Source: Alphaproteobacteria bacterium (GTDB taxonomy: Bacteria; Pseudomonadota; Alphaproteobacteria; SHVZ01). From it: a DNA stretch of 35,039 nt. The stretch spans positions 1 through 35,039 of the forward strand of contig SHVZ01000032.1 in assembly GCA_009694025.1 (NCBI GenBank), written 5' to 3'. Below the pieces are notes generated by a model, which ran no database searches, was not told where the DNA came from, and saw nothing but the letters and a program-made list of their open reading frames with translations. Below, one piece after another: positions 24,705 through 32,403 of the stretch (positions are counted from its first letter, which is position 1; every line of letters begins with the position of its first letter). The position numbers and the translations under genes are program-made.

Positions 24705-26090
24705 CTAGCGGTCCTGTTCGCGCGGCGCCGCCGAGCGGAGGAAGCCGACCTCGGCGAGGCCGCCGCCGCCGCCACCGGCAGGCCGGGATGACGCGCGGTG
24801 GTGGGCGGCCGATCTCGGCTGCGTCGACGACGACGATGCCGACCGCTGGGCGTAGCTCTTGCCACTGCCGTTCCGCTGCCCCTGCCGCGGCCGGGCGTGG
24901 CGGGGTCGCTCGTCGTCGCGCGCCCCGGCCGGTGTCTGATGTCCCGCCGGCGCTGCCGGCAAGTTCGGAAGCGCCATGACCGGGATCGCCTGGCGGGTCA
25001 CCCGCTCGATCGCCTTCAGCATCGAGCGCTCATCGGAGGCGCAGAAGGCGATGGCGGTGCCCGAGGCACCGGCGCGCGCCGTCCGACCGATACGGTGGAC
25101 GTAGCTCTCCGGCTCGTTCGGAAGGTCGAAGTTGACCACGTGGCTGATCGCCTGCACGTCGATGCCGCGGGCGGCGAGATCGGTCGCAACCAGGACACGT
25201 AGCTTCCCGGCACGGAACGTAGCAAGCGCCTTCTCGCGGGCGGTCTGGCTCTTGTTGCCGTGGATTGCCGATGCGGCGATCCCCTGCTTCTCGAGCCGGT
25301 CGGACACCCGGTTGGCGCCGTGCTTGGTGCGGGTGAAGACGATCGTCCGCGTCATCGCGGAATCGCCGAGCAGGTGGGCGAGAAGCGCCGACTTCCGCGC
25401 GTGATCGACATGGATCACCTTCTGGTCGATCAGCTCGACCGCGGTCGCCTGCGGCGTCACCTCGACCCGCTCCGGGTTGGAGAGGTAGGCCTTGGCGAGG
25501 TTGGCGATCTCGGTCGGCATGGTGGCCGAGAACAGCTCGGTCTGGCGTTGCTTCGGCACCATCGCCACGATCCGGCGAAGCGCGTGGATGAAGCCCATGT
25601 CGAACATGCGGTCGGCCTCGTCCAGCACCAGGATCTCGATGCCGGAGAGGTTGCAGACCCGCTGCTCGATCAGGTCGAGGAGGCGCCCGGGGCAGGCGAC
25701 CAGGATATCGACGCCGCGCTTGAGCGCGTCGGTCTGCGGACGGTAGCCGACGCCGCCGAAGACGACGGCGATACGCACGCTGGGAAGGTGGCGGGCGAGC
25801 TGGGTCAGGTGGTCGGCGATCTGGGTGGCGAGCTCACGCGTCGGCGCCAAGATCAATGCCCGCGGGTGGCCGGACCGGCGCTGGGTCTCCGTTGCGGTCA
25901 GGCGCTGGAGCATGGGCAGCCCGAAGGCCGCAGTCTTGCCGGTGCCGGTCTGGGCGATGCCGACCAGATCACGCCCGGCGAGGAGATGGGGAATGGCGCC
26001 CGTCTGAATGGGCGTCGGGGTATCATGGCCGATCGAGGCGAGCGCTTGGAGAAGCGGCGCCGAGAGGCCGAGGTCTGAAAACTGGGTCAA
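24705..26090 (-). CDS. DEAD-box RNA helicase, RhlE-like
   Basis: The 461-residue protein has every core motif in place: the Q-motif region (FSDLGLS to PTPIQ), Walker A AQTGTGKT (46-53), PTRELA (83-88), DEAD (157-160), SAT (188-190), the ARGID segment (307-311) and HRIGRTAR (332-339). A basic, Gly- and Ser-rich tail (about 380-461) fits RhlE-type helicases that unwind RNA in ribosome assembly and mRNA decay. The open frame reaches 26300, but homology starts at a TTG (26090-26088) preceded by AAAGG five bases away, so a TTG start is chosen. The low-efficiency start and long leader suggest post-transcriptional control. Confidence 0.95.
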   Translation of the reverse strand: MTQFSDLGLSAPLLQALASIGHDTPTPIQTGAIPHLLAGRDLVGIAQTGTGKTAAFGLPMLQRLTATETQRRSGHPRALILAPTRELATQIADHLTQLARHLPSVRIAVVFGGVGYRPQTDALKRGVDILVACPGRLLDLIEQRVCNLSGIEILVLDEADRMFDMGFIHALRRIVAMVPKQRQTELFSATMPTEIANLAKAYLSNPERVEVTPQATAVELIDQKVIHVDHARKSALLAHLLGDSAMTRTIVFTRTKHGANRVSDRLEKQGIAASAIHGNKSQTAREKALATFRAGKLRVLVATDLAARGIDVQAISHVVNFDLPNEPESYVHRIGRTARAGASGTAIAFCASDERSMLKAIERVTRQAIPVMALPNLPAAPAGHQTPAGARDDERPRHARPRQGQRNGSGKSYAQRSASSSSTQPRSAAHHRASSRPAGGGGGGLAEVGFLRSAAPREQDR

Positions 26091-26307
26091 GGTAACCTTT
26101 GCAAGAGTACACACGTGTCCGCGATCCGCGCGAACGCAGCGAGACCACCGGGAAGCCACACACGAAACGGGTGGAGGAGATCCAGATGGAGGCCGTCGAG
26201 GCCGAGGGCATCCGACGCCCCGAGCCTTGCCCTTGCGCCGACGATGCGGGCGAACCCGCAACTGCACTCTGGACGCGCATATAAGCGAGCGGCGCTCCAA
26301 TTGCCAG
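26091..26307 (-). promoter_or_regulatory. Candidate promoter and long structured leader of the helicase gene
   Basis: The 301 bases between the helicase and the next binding-protein gene contain no gene. On the minus strand CTGGCA (26307-26302) and TATATG (26283-26278) are 18 bases apart and could be a promoter. Transcription would then start near 26270, leaving a leader of about 180 bases. Close to its 5' end is a perfect hairpin, TGCGGG-TTCG-CCCGCA (26260-26245). Long leaders are common on cold-inducible or autoregulated RNA helicase genes. The promoter match is moderate. Confidence 0.35.
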
Positions 26308-26391
26308 AACTAAACGACACGGGGTTGCGCTTAGGGCGCGGTTAGGACAGGCTTTCCGACTGGGAACAGCTCAATTCGGGGAGATGGCACT

Positions 26392-27996
26392 ATGCGACAC
26401 ATCAGCACAGCCGCGGGGATCACCGCGCTGCTGGCGGCGAGCTTGGCGACGCCGGCGAGCGCCGCCACCCCGCGCGACACCCTCGTCATCGCCTGGAATC
26501 TGGACAACCTCTACACCTTCGATCCGGCCCAAATCGGCGAGGTCACGACAGACGAGATCATGAACAACGTCTGCGATCCGCTGATCCTGACCTCATACGA
26601 CAGTGCGAAGGAGTTGGTCCCGGGGATCGCCGAGAGCTGGTCGATCAGCGAGGACGGCAAGCTCTGGACCTTCAAGATCCGCAAGGGCTTGAAGCACAGC
26701 CCCTCCGGCAATCCAGTCACCGCCAAGGACGCCGAGTGGTCCATGCAGCGCGTGGTTCTTCTCAACCTCAACTCGGCGAACATCATCACCAAGTGGGGCA
26801 TCACCAAGGACAACGTGAAGCAGGCGATCCAGGCCAAGGACAACGACACGCTGACGGTCACCTTCGACAAGGGCTACCCGCAGTCGCTGATCGGCCCGGT
26901 GGTTTTCGCCAGCCGCGCCGGCTTCGTGCTCGACCAGGTCGAGGCGATGAAGCACGAGGTCAACGGCGACATGGCCAACAAGTGGCTCGGCGCCAATACC
27001 GCCTGCGTCGGCGGGTACAAGCTGAAGAGCTGGGCGGCCAACGACACCGTCGTGCTCGAGCGCAACGACGACTACTGGCGCGGCCAGCCGAAGATGCGGC
27101 GCGTCATCGTCCGCCACGTGCCCGAGTCGGCAGCCGAGCGCCTGCAGCTCGAAAAGGGCGACATCGACATCGGCCGCGTGCTGAACGGCAACGATCTCGG
27201 CGGCATCGAGGCGGGCAAGGCCGCCAAGGTCGTCCGCACGCCGCGGACCCAGTTCTACTACATCACCTTCAACCAGCAGGACCCGATCCTGTCCAAGCCC
27301 AAGGTCCGCCAGGCGATCAAGTACCTGGTCGACTACGAGGGGCTCGAGAAGACGGTGATGAAGTACGAGGGCCGGGTGCGTCAGTCTCTGGTGCCGATGG
27401 GCGCTTTCGGCGCGCTCTCCTACGAGGAAGGAAAGCCCTTCACGCTCGATCTCGAGAAGGCGAAGGCGCTGCTCGCCGAGGCCGGGCACCCGAACGGGTT
27501 CGAGAAGGAGCTGATCGTCGGCAACGCCTTCCCCTATCCGGACATCGCCCAGCACATCCAGGCCAATGCGGCCAAGATCGGCGTCAAGCTCAATGTCGTC
27601 ATCATGGCGTATGGCCAGGTCGTCGCGCGGCATCGGGCGCGGAACTTCGAGATGACGATGTCCGCCTACTACATCACGGTGCCGGACGCGGACGGCTTCG
27701 TCGAGCAGATGGCCTTCAATCCGGACAACAGCGCCGAGGCCAAGGGCAATGCCCAGTACCCGACCTGGCGCGCCAGCTTCTTCGACCAGTACTACAACGA
27801 CTTCCGCGAGAAGGCGCTGTTCGAGAAGGACGTGAAGAAGCGCGAGGAGATGTACAAGGAGGTCCAGAGGAAGCACATGCTCGACGGGCCCTTCGCCTAT
27901 CTGTTCCAGACCTTCCGCGTGATGGGCGTCTCGAACGTGATCACGGACTTCAAGGCCAACGAGGACCGCGTCTGGTACGCGACCTTCGCGAAGTAG
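26392..27996 (+). CDS. ABC transporter substrate-binding protein, family 5 (second)
   Basis: The 534-residue product begins with a clear signal peptide (MRHISTAAGITALLAASLAT, then PASA before Ala) and is another family 5 binding protein: FDPAQIGEVTTDEIMNNVCD, then LWTFKIRKGLKHSPSGNPVT, then RNDDYWRGQPKM and KVRQAIKYLVDYEG. It differs clearly from the protein at 23063, so the two are not a recent duplication. Peptides, opines or similar compounds are the usual ligands. GGGGAGA lies about eight bases before the ATG. No permease or ATPase genes are nearby; the next gene runs in the opposite direction. Confidence 0.93.
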   Translation: MRHISTAAGITALLAASLATPASAATPRDTLVIAWNLDNLYTFDPAQIGEVTTDEIMNNVCDPLILTSYDSAKELVPGIAESWSISEDGKLWTFKIRKGLKHSPSGNPVTAKDAEWSMQRVVLLNLNSANIITKWGITKDNVKQAIQAKDNDTLTVTFDKGYPQSLIGPVVFASRAGFVLDQVEAMKHEVNGDMANKWLGANTACVGGYKLKSWAANDTVVLERNDDYWRGQPKMRRVIVRHVPESAAERLQLEKGDIDIGRVLNGNDLGGIEAGKAAKVVRTPRTQFYYITFNQQDPILSKPKVRQAIKYLVDYEGLEKTVMKYEGRVRQSLVPMGAFGALSYEEGKPFTLDLEKAKALLAEAGHPNGFEKELIVGNAFPYPDIAQHIQANAAKIGVKLNVVIMAYGQVVARHRARNFEMTMSAYYITVPDADGFVEQMAFNPDNSAEAKGNAQYPTWRASFFDQYYNDFREKALFEKDVKKREEMYKEVQRKHMLDGPFAYLFQTFRVMGVSNVITDFKANEDRVWYATFAK

Positions 27997-28015
27997 CCGG
28001 CTTAAGGCGGCGGCC

Positions 28016-28717
28016 TCACACTGAGCGCGTGATGCCGCCGTCGACCCGGAGGTTCTGGCCGGTGATGTAGCCGGCCCCGTCGGAGATGAGGAAGGCGACG
28101 GTCTTCGCCAGCTCCTCGACCTTGCCATAGCGGCCGAGCGGCACCCGCTGTTTGGCCGCTTCCTTTTCCGGCAGGCTGTCGAAGGACCCCGGCGGCACGT
28201 TGTTTGTCCGGATGTTGGCCTGGGCGTAGCGGTCGGCGTAGAGCTTGGCGAAGCTGCCGAGAGCGGCCCGGAGCGCGCAGGAGACCGGGAAGGCGAGGTC
28301 CGGCCCGAAGGCGGCGAATGTGGAGCCGTTGACGATCGCCCCGCCGCCCTGGCGCTCCATCGCCGGTGTCACCAGACGCGAGAGCCGGACCACGCTCAGG
28401 AGGATCATGTCGAGGCCGCGATGCCAGTCCTGGTCGGAGATCGCCAGGAGATCGCCCTTCGGCGGATGGCCGCAACTGTTCACCACCGCGTCGACCCGGC
28501 CCCAGGCATCCAGCGTCCCCTTGACCACGCGCTCGAGCGCCTGCGGGTCGTCGTTGGACGCGGTGAAGCCGAGACCGCCCAGCGACTTTCCCAACGCCTC
28601 GCCCTTGCCGGACGAGGACGAGACGGCGACCCGCCAGCCCTGCGCGGCCAGCTCCTTCGCGATCCCGGCGCCGAGGCCACTACCGGCTGCGGTGATGATC
28701 GCGACCTTGTCGGGCAT
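28016..28717 (-). CDS. SDR family protein with an altered active site
   Basis: The 233-residue protein is a short-chain dehydrogenase/reductase with a Rossmann fold. The nucleotide-binding loop TAAGSGLG (9-16) replaces the usual TGxxxGxG. NSCG (80-83) stands for NNAG, and Ser132 in NGSTFA fits the catalytic serine. The usual Tyr-x-x-x-Lys pair is absent: by alignment to the following RAAL segment, Ser146 takes the place of Tyr and Arg150 that of Lys. The C-terminal VDGGITRSV is typical. It may be a divergent SDR subgroup with different chemistry or a binding-only protein. It stands alone, convergent with the binding-protein gene. Confidence 0.88.
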   Translation of the reverse strand: MPDKVAIITAAGSGLGAGIAKELAAQGWRVAVSSSSGKGEALGKSLGGLGFTASNDDPQALERVVKGTLDAWGRVDAVVNSCGHPPKGDLLAISDQDWHRGLDMILLSVVRLSRLVTPAMERQGGGAIVNGSTFAAFGPDLAFPVSCALRAALGSFAKLYADRYAQANIRTNNVPPGSFDSLPEKEAAKQRVPLGRYGKVEELAKTVAFLISDGAGYITGQNLRVDGGITRSV

Positions 28718-28835
28718 GAAACTCTATTCATGATCCTGTTGTCGAAAATCACTCGCCCCGCTGACGTCGTCGCGAAGCTTCGTAGCGAGCCCGGATATTC
28801 CTTGCGAATTCTCTTGTCTCTTGTCCGATGACTAC

Positions 28836-29255
28836 TCAAGACCCCTTCCATTTCCAGGAGGACGGAATCGGATTGGGACGGCGAATCGGCCCCATCTCCA
28901 TGTCGAATTCACCGGCAAACATCAACGCCATCTGCGCGTCCATGCTGGCCTCGCCGGCATTCATCTCCGTGATGTCGATCAGCACCTCTACCGCACGGTC
29001 CTTGGCAAAGGAGAGGCTCGCCGCGGCAGCCTTCTGGCGGATCGGCAGATGTGCGTGATCCATGAGCGCGAGCAGCGCCCGCTCACCCTCCGGCCCGGCC
29101 GCCTTCAAGGCGTCGCCGATCTCCGCCATCTCATGGACCACGCGGTTGTAGGTCGGCACATCGTCCGGGAGCATCGGCGAAGGATAGGCCTTGCCTCGCT
29201 CGACGAAGGCCGCAACGAGGCTATCGACCGACCGACCGGACCATCGCGACGTCAT
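28836..29255 (-). CDS. DUF2019-like protein, probable immunity protein
   Basis: The 139-residue protein resembles DUF2019: a helical fold with YNRVVHEMAEIGDALK and a single HEAT-like repeat (LLALMDHAHLPIRQKAAAAS), small and acidic-to-neutral. Its ATG overlaps the stop codon of the upstream toxin-like gene as ATGA (29255-29252), so the two are translated together. A small helical protein locked to a nuclease-type toxin gene is the usual layout of an immunity gene. I assign the family from memory of its pattern. The immunity role is inferred from the context. Confidence 0.72.
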   Translation of the reverse strand: MTSRWSGRSVDSLVAAFVERGKAYPSPMLPDDVPTYNRVVHEMAEIGDALKAAGPEGERALLALMDHAHLPIRQKAAAASLSFAKDRAVEVLIDITEMNAGEASMDAQMALMFAGEFDMEMGPIRRPNPIPSSWKWKGS

Positions 29256-30520
29256 TGCATCACTCCTTGGCGCCTAAGAACGTACTGACCAAACCGCCAC
29301 TGAAACGCCGGATCCATAGTCCTCAGCCATTCGCGGACCGTCGGTCCCGACGGGCCCCACGGCTTCGATGCATAGAGAGCGGTGATCCGATGATGATGGA
29401 TGACCGGAACGCGCGCAATATTCTCCGTCGTATCAACGTCCCAACCCTGATCCGAACCAAGACTCCGCTCCCTGATGTGGTGCCACTCGTATCCGGGTCC
29501 TGCCGGATTCTTCTCTGCAAAATCATCGAACGAAGCGTAGTCCTCGACACGAACAGTCGGGTTCAGCTCTTCCAATGATCTTGGAGGATCGAAATAGCTG
29601 ACGACGTTAGGAAAGCCTTCCTGAAGAAGGATCGATGCGAAAACGCCCCAAGCTCCCGTCTTGGCCGCACGAAGGAACCATCGCCCAACAATCCGGATCA
29701 GCCACTTGTCGAGCTCACCCTTAGTCCGCGGATCTTGGATCGAGGGCGGAATCACCGAGACACCTGGTGTCAGATAGCCAGTGGCCTCTTCCTCGGTGAG
29801 CGGCGGAAGGTCATATCTTGGTCCCGGCTGCGGAGTGTCGAATGGCTCGAGCGGGTCCTTCGGGCCGCTCCCCGCGACAAGATGCAGCGGTCCCATTTCG
29901 TTGGGCGCCAATCGACGGAAGAGTCCATCGAGGTCGGCAACGATGCTCTTCGCTCTCGCAAACTCCTCCGGAGTGATTGGCTCATCGCGGTCGGAGACGC
30001 GTGGCGCGTCACCCGCTGCGCCGCCCGTCCACTGCCCGCCATCGGGATGGCCGCGGGGGACGCGCGGCTGGTCGGGATCGAACTTGCGTTCCCAGGCGAG
30101 GCGATCGAGCCACGCCTCGACATCGATCGGTGGGTTGCCGCGGCGGTGCGCCGGACCCCAGTTGAGGTATCGGGCACCGGCGTTGTGGAGCCGCGAGGCG
30201 TATTCCGGTGGCGGAAACGCGACCGCGTCGGCGATCCTCGCGGCGCGGCGGCGATCGCCGGAGGCGAGTGCGTTCGCCGCCGCCTGCAGGAGAGGCGCAC
30301 GGTCGCCCAGGCGAAAGTGGCCGCCATAGACCTCCCGCATCGCCTCTTCGAGGACGGAGAGATCCATCAGCCAGGGGATCGGAGCTCGCCGGCCATTCGG
30401 GCGGATGCCGCCGATCGGCCAGTTCGAAAGACGGATGAGATCGCCGTCGATCCAGCAGCGCTCGCCGCGCCGGACAAGATCCGGGCGGTCGTGCGCCACC
30501 CCGCGGGTGGGCCCGTGCAT
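29252..30520 (-). CDS. Putative polymorphic toxin with C-terminal WHH-type nuclease
   Basis: The 422-residue protein has a modular look. Residues 1-145 are a GC-rich helical region without signal peptide. Residues about 148-166 carry FDPDQPRVPRGHPDGGQWT, a linker I recall from many alphaproteobacterial toxin-like proteins. A hydrophobic stretch lies near 281-302. The tip (about 340-422) contains YEWHHIRERS (344-353), TENIARVP (365-372) and HHHRI (375-379), the His-rich pattern of HNH/WHH nucleases. The start ATG at 30520 has GGAG seven bases upstream. The DUF2019-like gene overlaps its stop. GC falls towards the tip, and a terminator stands just upstream. DNA or RNA cleavage is inferred. Confidence 0.72.
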   Translation of the reverse strand: MHGPTRGVAHDRPDLVRRGERCWIDGDLIRLSNWPIGGIRPNGRRAPIPWLMDLSVLEEAMREVYGGHFRLGDRAPLLQAAANALASGDRRRAARIADAVAFPPPEYASRLHNAGARYLNWGPAHRRGNPPIDVEAWLDRLAWERKFDPDQPRVPRGHPDGGQWTGGAAGDAPRVSDRDEPITPEEFARAKSIVADLDGLFRRLAPNEMGPLHLVAGSGPKDPLEPFDTPQPGPRYDLPPLTEEEATGYLTPGVSVIPPSIQDPRTKGELDKWLIRIVGRWFLRAAKTGAWGVFASILLQEGFPNVVSYFDPPRSLEELNPTVRVEDYASFDDFAEKNPAGPGYEWHHIRERSLGSDQGWDVDTTENIARVPVIHHHRITALYASKPWGPSGPTVREWLRTMDPAFQWRFGQYVLRRQGVMQ

Positions 30521-30539
30521 CGGCCAACTCCATGTCCGG

Positions 30540-30579
30540 AAAAGAAAAAGGACCCGCCGCCGTTTCAGGCGCAGATCCT
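30540..30579 (-). terminator. Intrinsic terminator directly upstream of the toxin gene
   Basis: On the minus strand AGGATCTGCGCC (30579-30568), a 6-base loop and GGCGGCGGGTCCT (30561-30549) pair over about 12 bp. Two pairs are G-U and one base is bulged, so the hairpin forms properly only in leftward RNA. TTTTTCTTTT follows immediately. It lies 20 bases before the toxin start codon and 148 bases after the stop of the next upstream leftward gene, which it may serve. Confidence 0.7.
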
Positions 30580-30596
30580 TCCAGTAGCCTCGATCC

Positions 30597-30621
30597 TGTC
30601 AAAAACGCGGAGTTTTGTCAA
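30597..30621 (-). promoter_or_regulatory. Two perfect -35-like boxes upstream of the terminator
   Basis: On the minus strand TTGACA occurs at 30621-30616 and again at 30602-30597, 19 bases apart, in a notably AT-rich gap (30600-30660). Neither has a good -10 box at 16-18 bases. If either drives the toxin gene, the transcript would pass through the terminator at 30540-30579, an attenuator layout. Confidence 0.3.
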
Positions 30622-30727
30622 CTATGAAATTGTATAAAAATCCTCAAACTCGTCTTGACGATGGGTAACGCATTGCAGAATATGGCGCTTTCAAGCCACC
30701 GGATGGCGGATTGGCTTGACCCCGAAG

Positions 30728-31744
30728 TCAGTCTCGGAAGACGATCCGGCGTCCCTGCCCGGCCGCCGACGCCGACCGGTAGACGGCCGCCGCCGCCGCG
30801 ACGTCCTGGAGGGCCATGCCGGTCGAGTCGAAGACGATGATCTCGTCGTCGCGGCGGCGGCCGGGCTTCCTACCCGCCAGGATGTCACCAAGCTCGCCAT
30901 GGACCTGGTCGGCGCGCAGCCGTCCTTCGGCGAGCGCGTGACGAAGATCCCCCATCGCCAGGCATTGGGCCAGGATGTCCACGACCACGACCGTTCCATC
31001 GAAGAGATCGCCGGCGAGCTCACGCTTGTGCGGACTGTCGGCGCCGACACCGGCGACGAAAGCACCCGGAGACACATGCTTCCGCGACAACACCGGCACG
31101 GCGGACGGCGTGCAGGTGACCCAGATCTGAGCCGAGCGGGCGGCGGCGAAATCCTCTGTCGCTTCGACCACTATCCCGAGCTCCGCCGCCATGTCGGAGG
31201 CGAACCTGGCGGCCGTCGCCCCATCCCGGTCGATGGCGAAGGCCGTCCGGATCGGCCGGACACGGCAGAGGAACCTCAGTTGATCCCGGCTCTGCCGGCC
31301 GCAGCCGACGATCGTCGCAATCGACGCGTCGGCGCGCGCCAGATGCCGGGCGGCCAGCGCCGTCGCCGCCGCCGTCCGCAGCGCGGTGACCTCCGCGGAA
31401 TCGAGGACCGCCAGCGGCGTACCGCACTCGGCGTCGAACAGGAGGACGATCCCCTGGATGGTCGGCAGCCCGCGCTCGACCGGATTGGCCGGGAAGTTCG
31501 CGTTGATCTTGGTCGCGGCATAGGCGCGATCCAGCTCGAGGCCGCCCGCCTTGACGTGGAAGCCGCCGCCGGTTCCCGGCAATTCCAGCACCATCGGACC
31601 GCTGGCAGCGTCCGTCCCCTGCAGCCGAAAGGCGGTCTCCACGGCCTCGATACAGGCATCGATGCTGAGAAATCGGGCGACCTCCGATCCCGTCAGCACC
31701 AACGTGCCGACCTCCAACCTCTCCACGTCCAAGCGCGCGGCCAT
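30728..31744 (-). CDS. Ornithine cyclodeaminase/mu-crystallin family protein
   Basis: The 338-residue protein has the ornithine cyclodeaminase fold: a substrate domain with FHVKAGG (62-68, Lys65), KINANFP (79-85) and LRTAA (122-126), then an NAD(P)-binding Rossmann domain from about 142 with GCGRQSRDQ (147-155). Members include ornithine cyclodeaminase, ketimine reductases, alanine dehydrogenases and opine-type dehydrogenases; sequence alone does not separate them. The frame is open to 31861, but the ATG at 31744 has AGGAG six bases upstream and gives the family length. The next leftward gene upstream ends 94 bases away. A role in amino-acid breakdown fits the surrounding peptide and amide genes. 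Confidence 0.93.
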   Translation of the reverse strand: MAARLDVERLEVGTLVLTGSEVARFLSIDACIEAVETAFRLQGTDAASGPMVLELPGTGGGFHVKAGGLELDRAYAATKINANFPANPVERGLPTIQGIVLLFDAECGTPLAVLDSAEVTALRTAAATALAARHLARADASIATIVGCGRQSRDQLRFLCRVRPIRTAFAIDRDGATAARFASDMAAELGIVVEATEDFAAARSAQIWVTCTPSAVPVLSRKHVSPGAFVAGVGADSPHKRELAGDLFDGTVVVVDILAQCLAMGDLRHALAEGRLRADQVHGELGDILAGRKPGRRRDDEIIVFDSTGMALQDVAAAAAVYRSASAAGQGRRIVFRD

Positions 31745-31838
31745 CCCCTGCTCCTTTCCCGAGCAAAGGCAGCGCTTGGACGATGACCGTCTTTGGGAAT
31801 GCCGGGCGTCTGCCGAGCCCGGCGTGCCCGAGAGGCTA

Positions 31839-32393
31839 TCAGCCCGGGTTCGGAGCGACAACCGGCGCCGGCCGCGACGGGGTCGCTACCCAGATCAGGC
31901 CGTGCCATATCCTCGGGCCATCGGGGACGCTGAAATCGCGCGACGGATCACGCCGCAGGCACAACCGCGCCATGACGGCCTGCGATCTGAGATTGTCCCG
32001 CGCGGTATAAGCGAGGACTTCCGTCAGCCCGCAGCGGGTGAAAGCATCGTGCAGCGCCGCCTCCGCCGCTTCCGTGGCGTAACCGTATCCCCAAGCCGAT
32101 CGCACCAGCCGCCAGCCGATATCGGCGTGCGGGCCAAGCGGGTGTGCCGGCCGCGACGGCATGATCCCGGCGTACCCGAGGAAGTCGCCCTCCCGGCTCT
32201 CGACGGCCCAACGCGTGAAACGGTGTTGGTCGAACGCCGCAGCATAGCGGTCGAGCTTCGCATCGCTCTCAGCCCGGTCGAGCGGTCCGCCGTAGTCGAC
32301 CATCACCTCCGGGTGCGCGTGCAGAGCAGCAAAGGCATCGCGGTCGGAGTTTCGCCAGCAACGCAATCTCGTCCGTGGCGTCTCGATGATCAT
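31839..32393 (-). CDS. GNAT family N-acetyltransferase
   Basis: The 184-residue protein matches the RimJ/RimL-like (Acetyltransf_3) branch of the GNAT superfamily. It begins IIETPRTRLRCWR, has the central beta strands (FLGYAGIMP, HADIGWRLV) and the acetyl-CoA pyrophosphate loop RSAWGYGYA (98-106), followed by the helix TEAAEAAL. Such enzymes acetylate amino groups of proteins, antibiotics or small amines. It starts 10 bases after the stop of the mandelate racemase-family gene and is probably in the same transcript. Substrate unknown. Confidence 0.9.
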   Translation of the reverse strand: MIIETPRTRLRCWRNSDRDAFAALHAHPEVMVDYGGPLDRAESDAKLDRYAAAFDQHRFTRWAVESREGDFLGYAGIMPSRPAHPLGPHADIGWRLVRSAWGYGYATEAAEAALHDAFTRCGLTEVLAYTARDNLRSQAVMARLCLRRDPSRDFSVPDGPRIWHGLIWVATPSRPAPVVAPNPG

Positions 32394-32403
32394 CCCGACG
32401 GCA

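Noticed and set aside
28811-28824. Tandem CTCTTGT CTCTTGT upstream of the SDR gene
   Set aside because: Only two 7-base copies, in no clear relation to promoter boxes; chance is a sufficient explanation.
30009-30602. Alternative frame with ATG at 30533 overlapping the toxin gene
   Set aside because: Its product is Arg/Pro-rich shadow sequence, while the other frame carries the continuous toxin reading frame and a ribosome site at the right distance.
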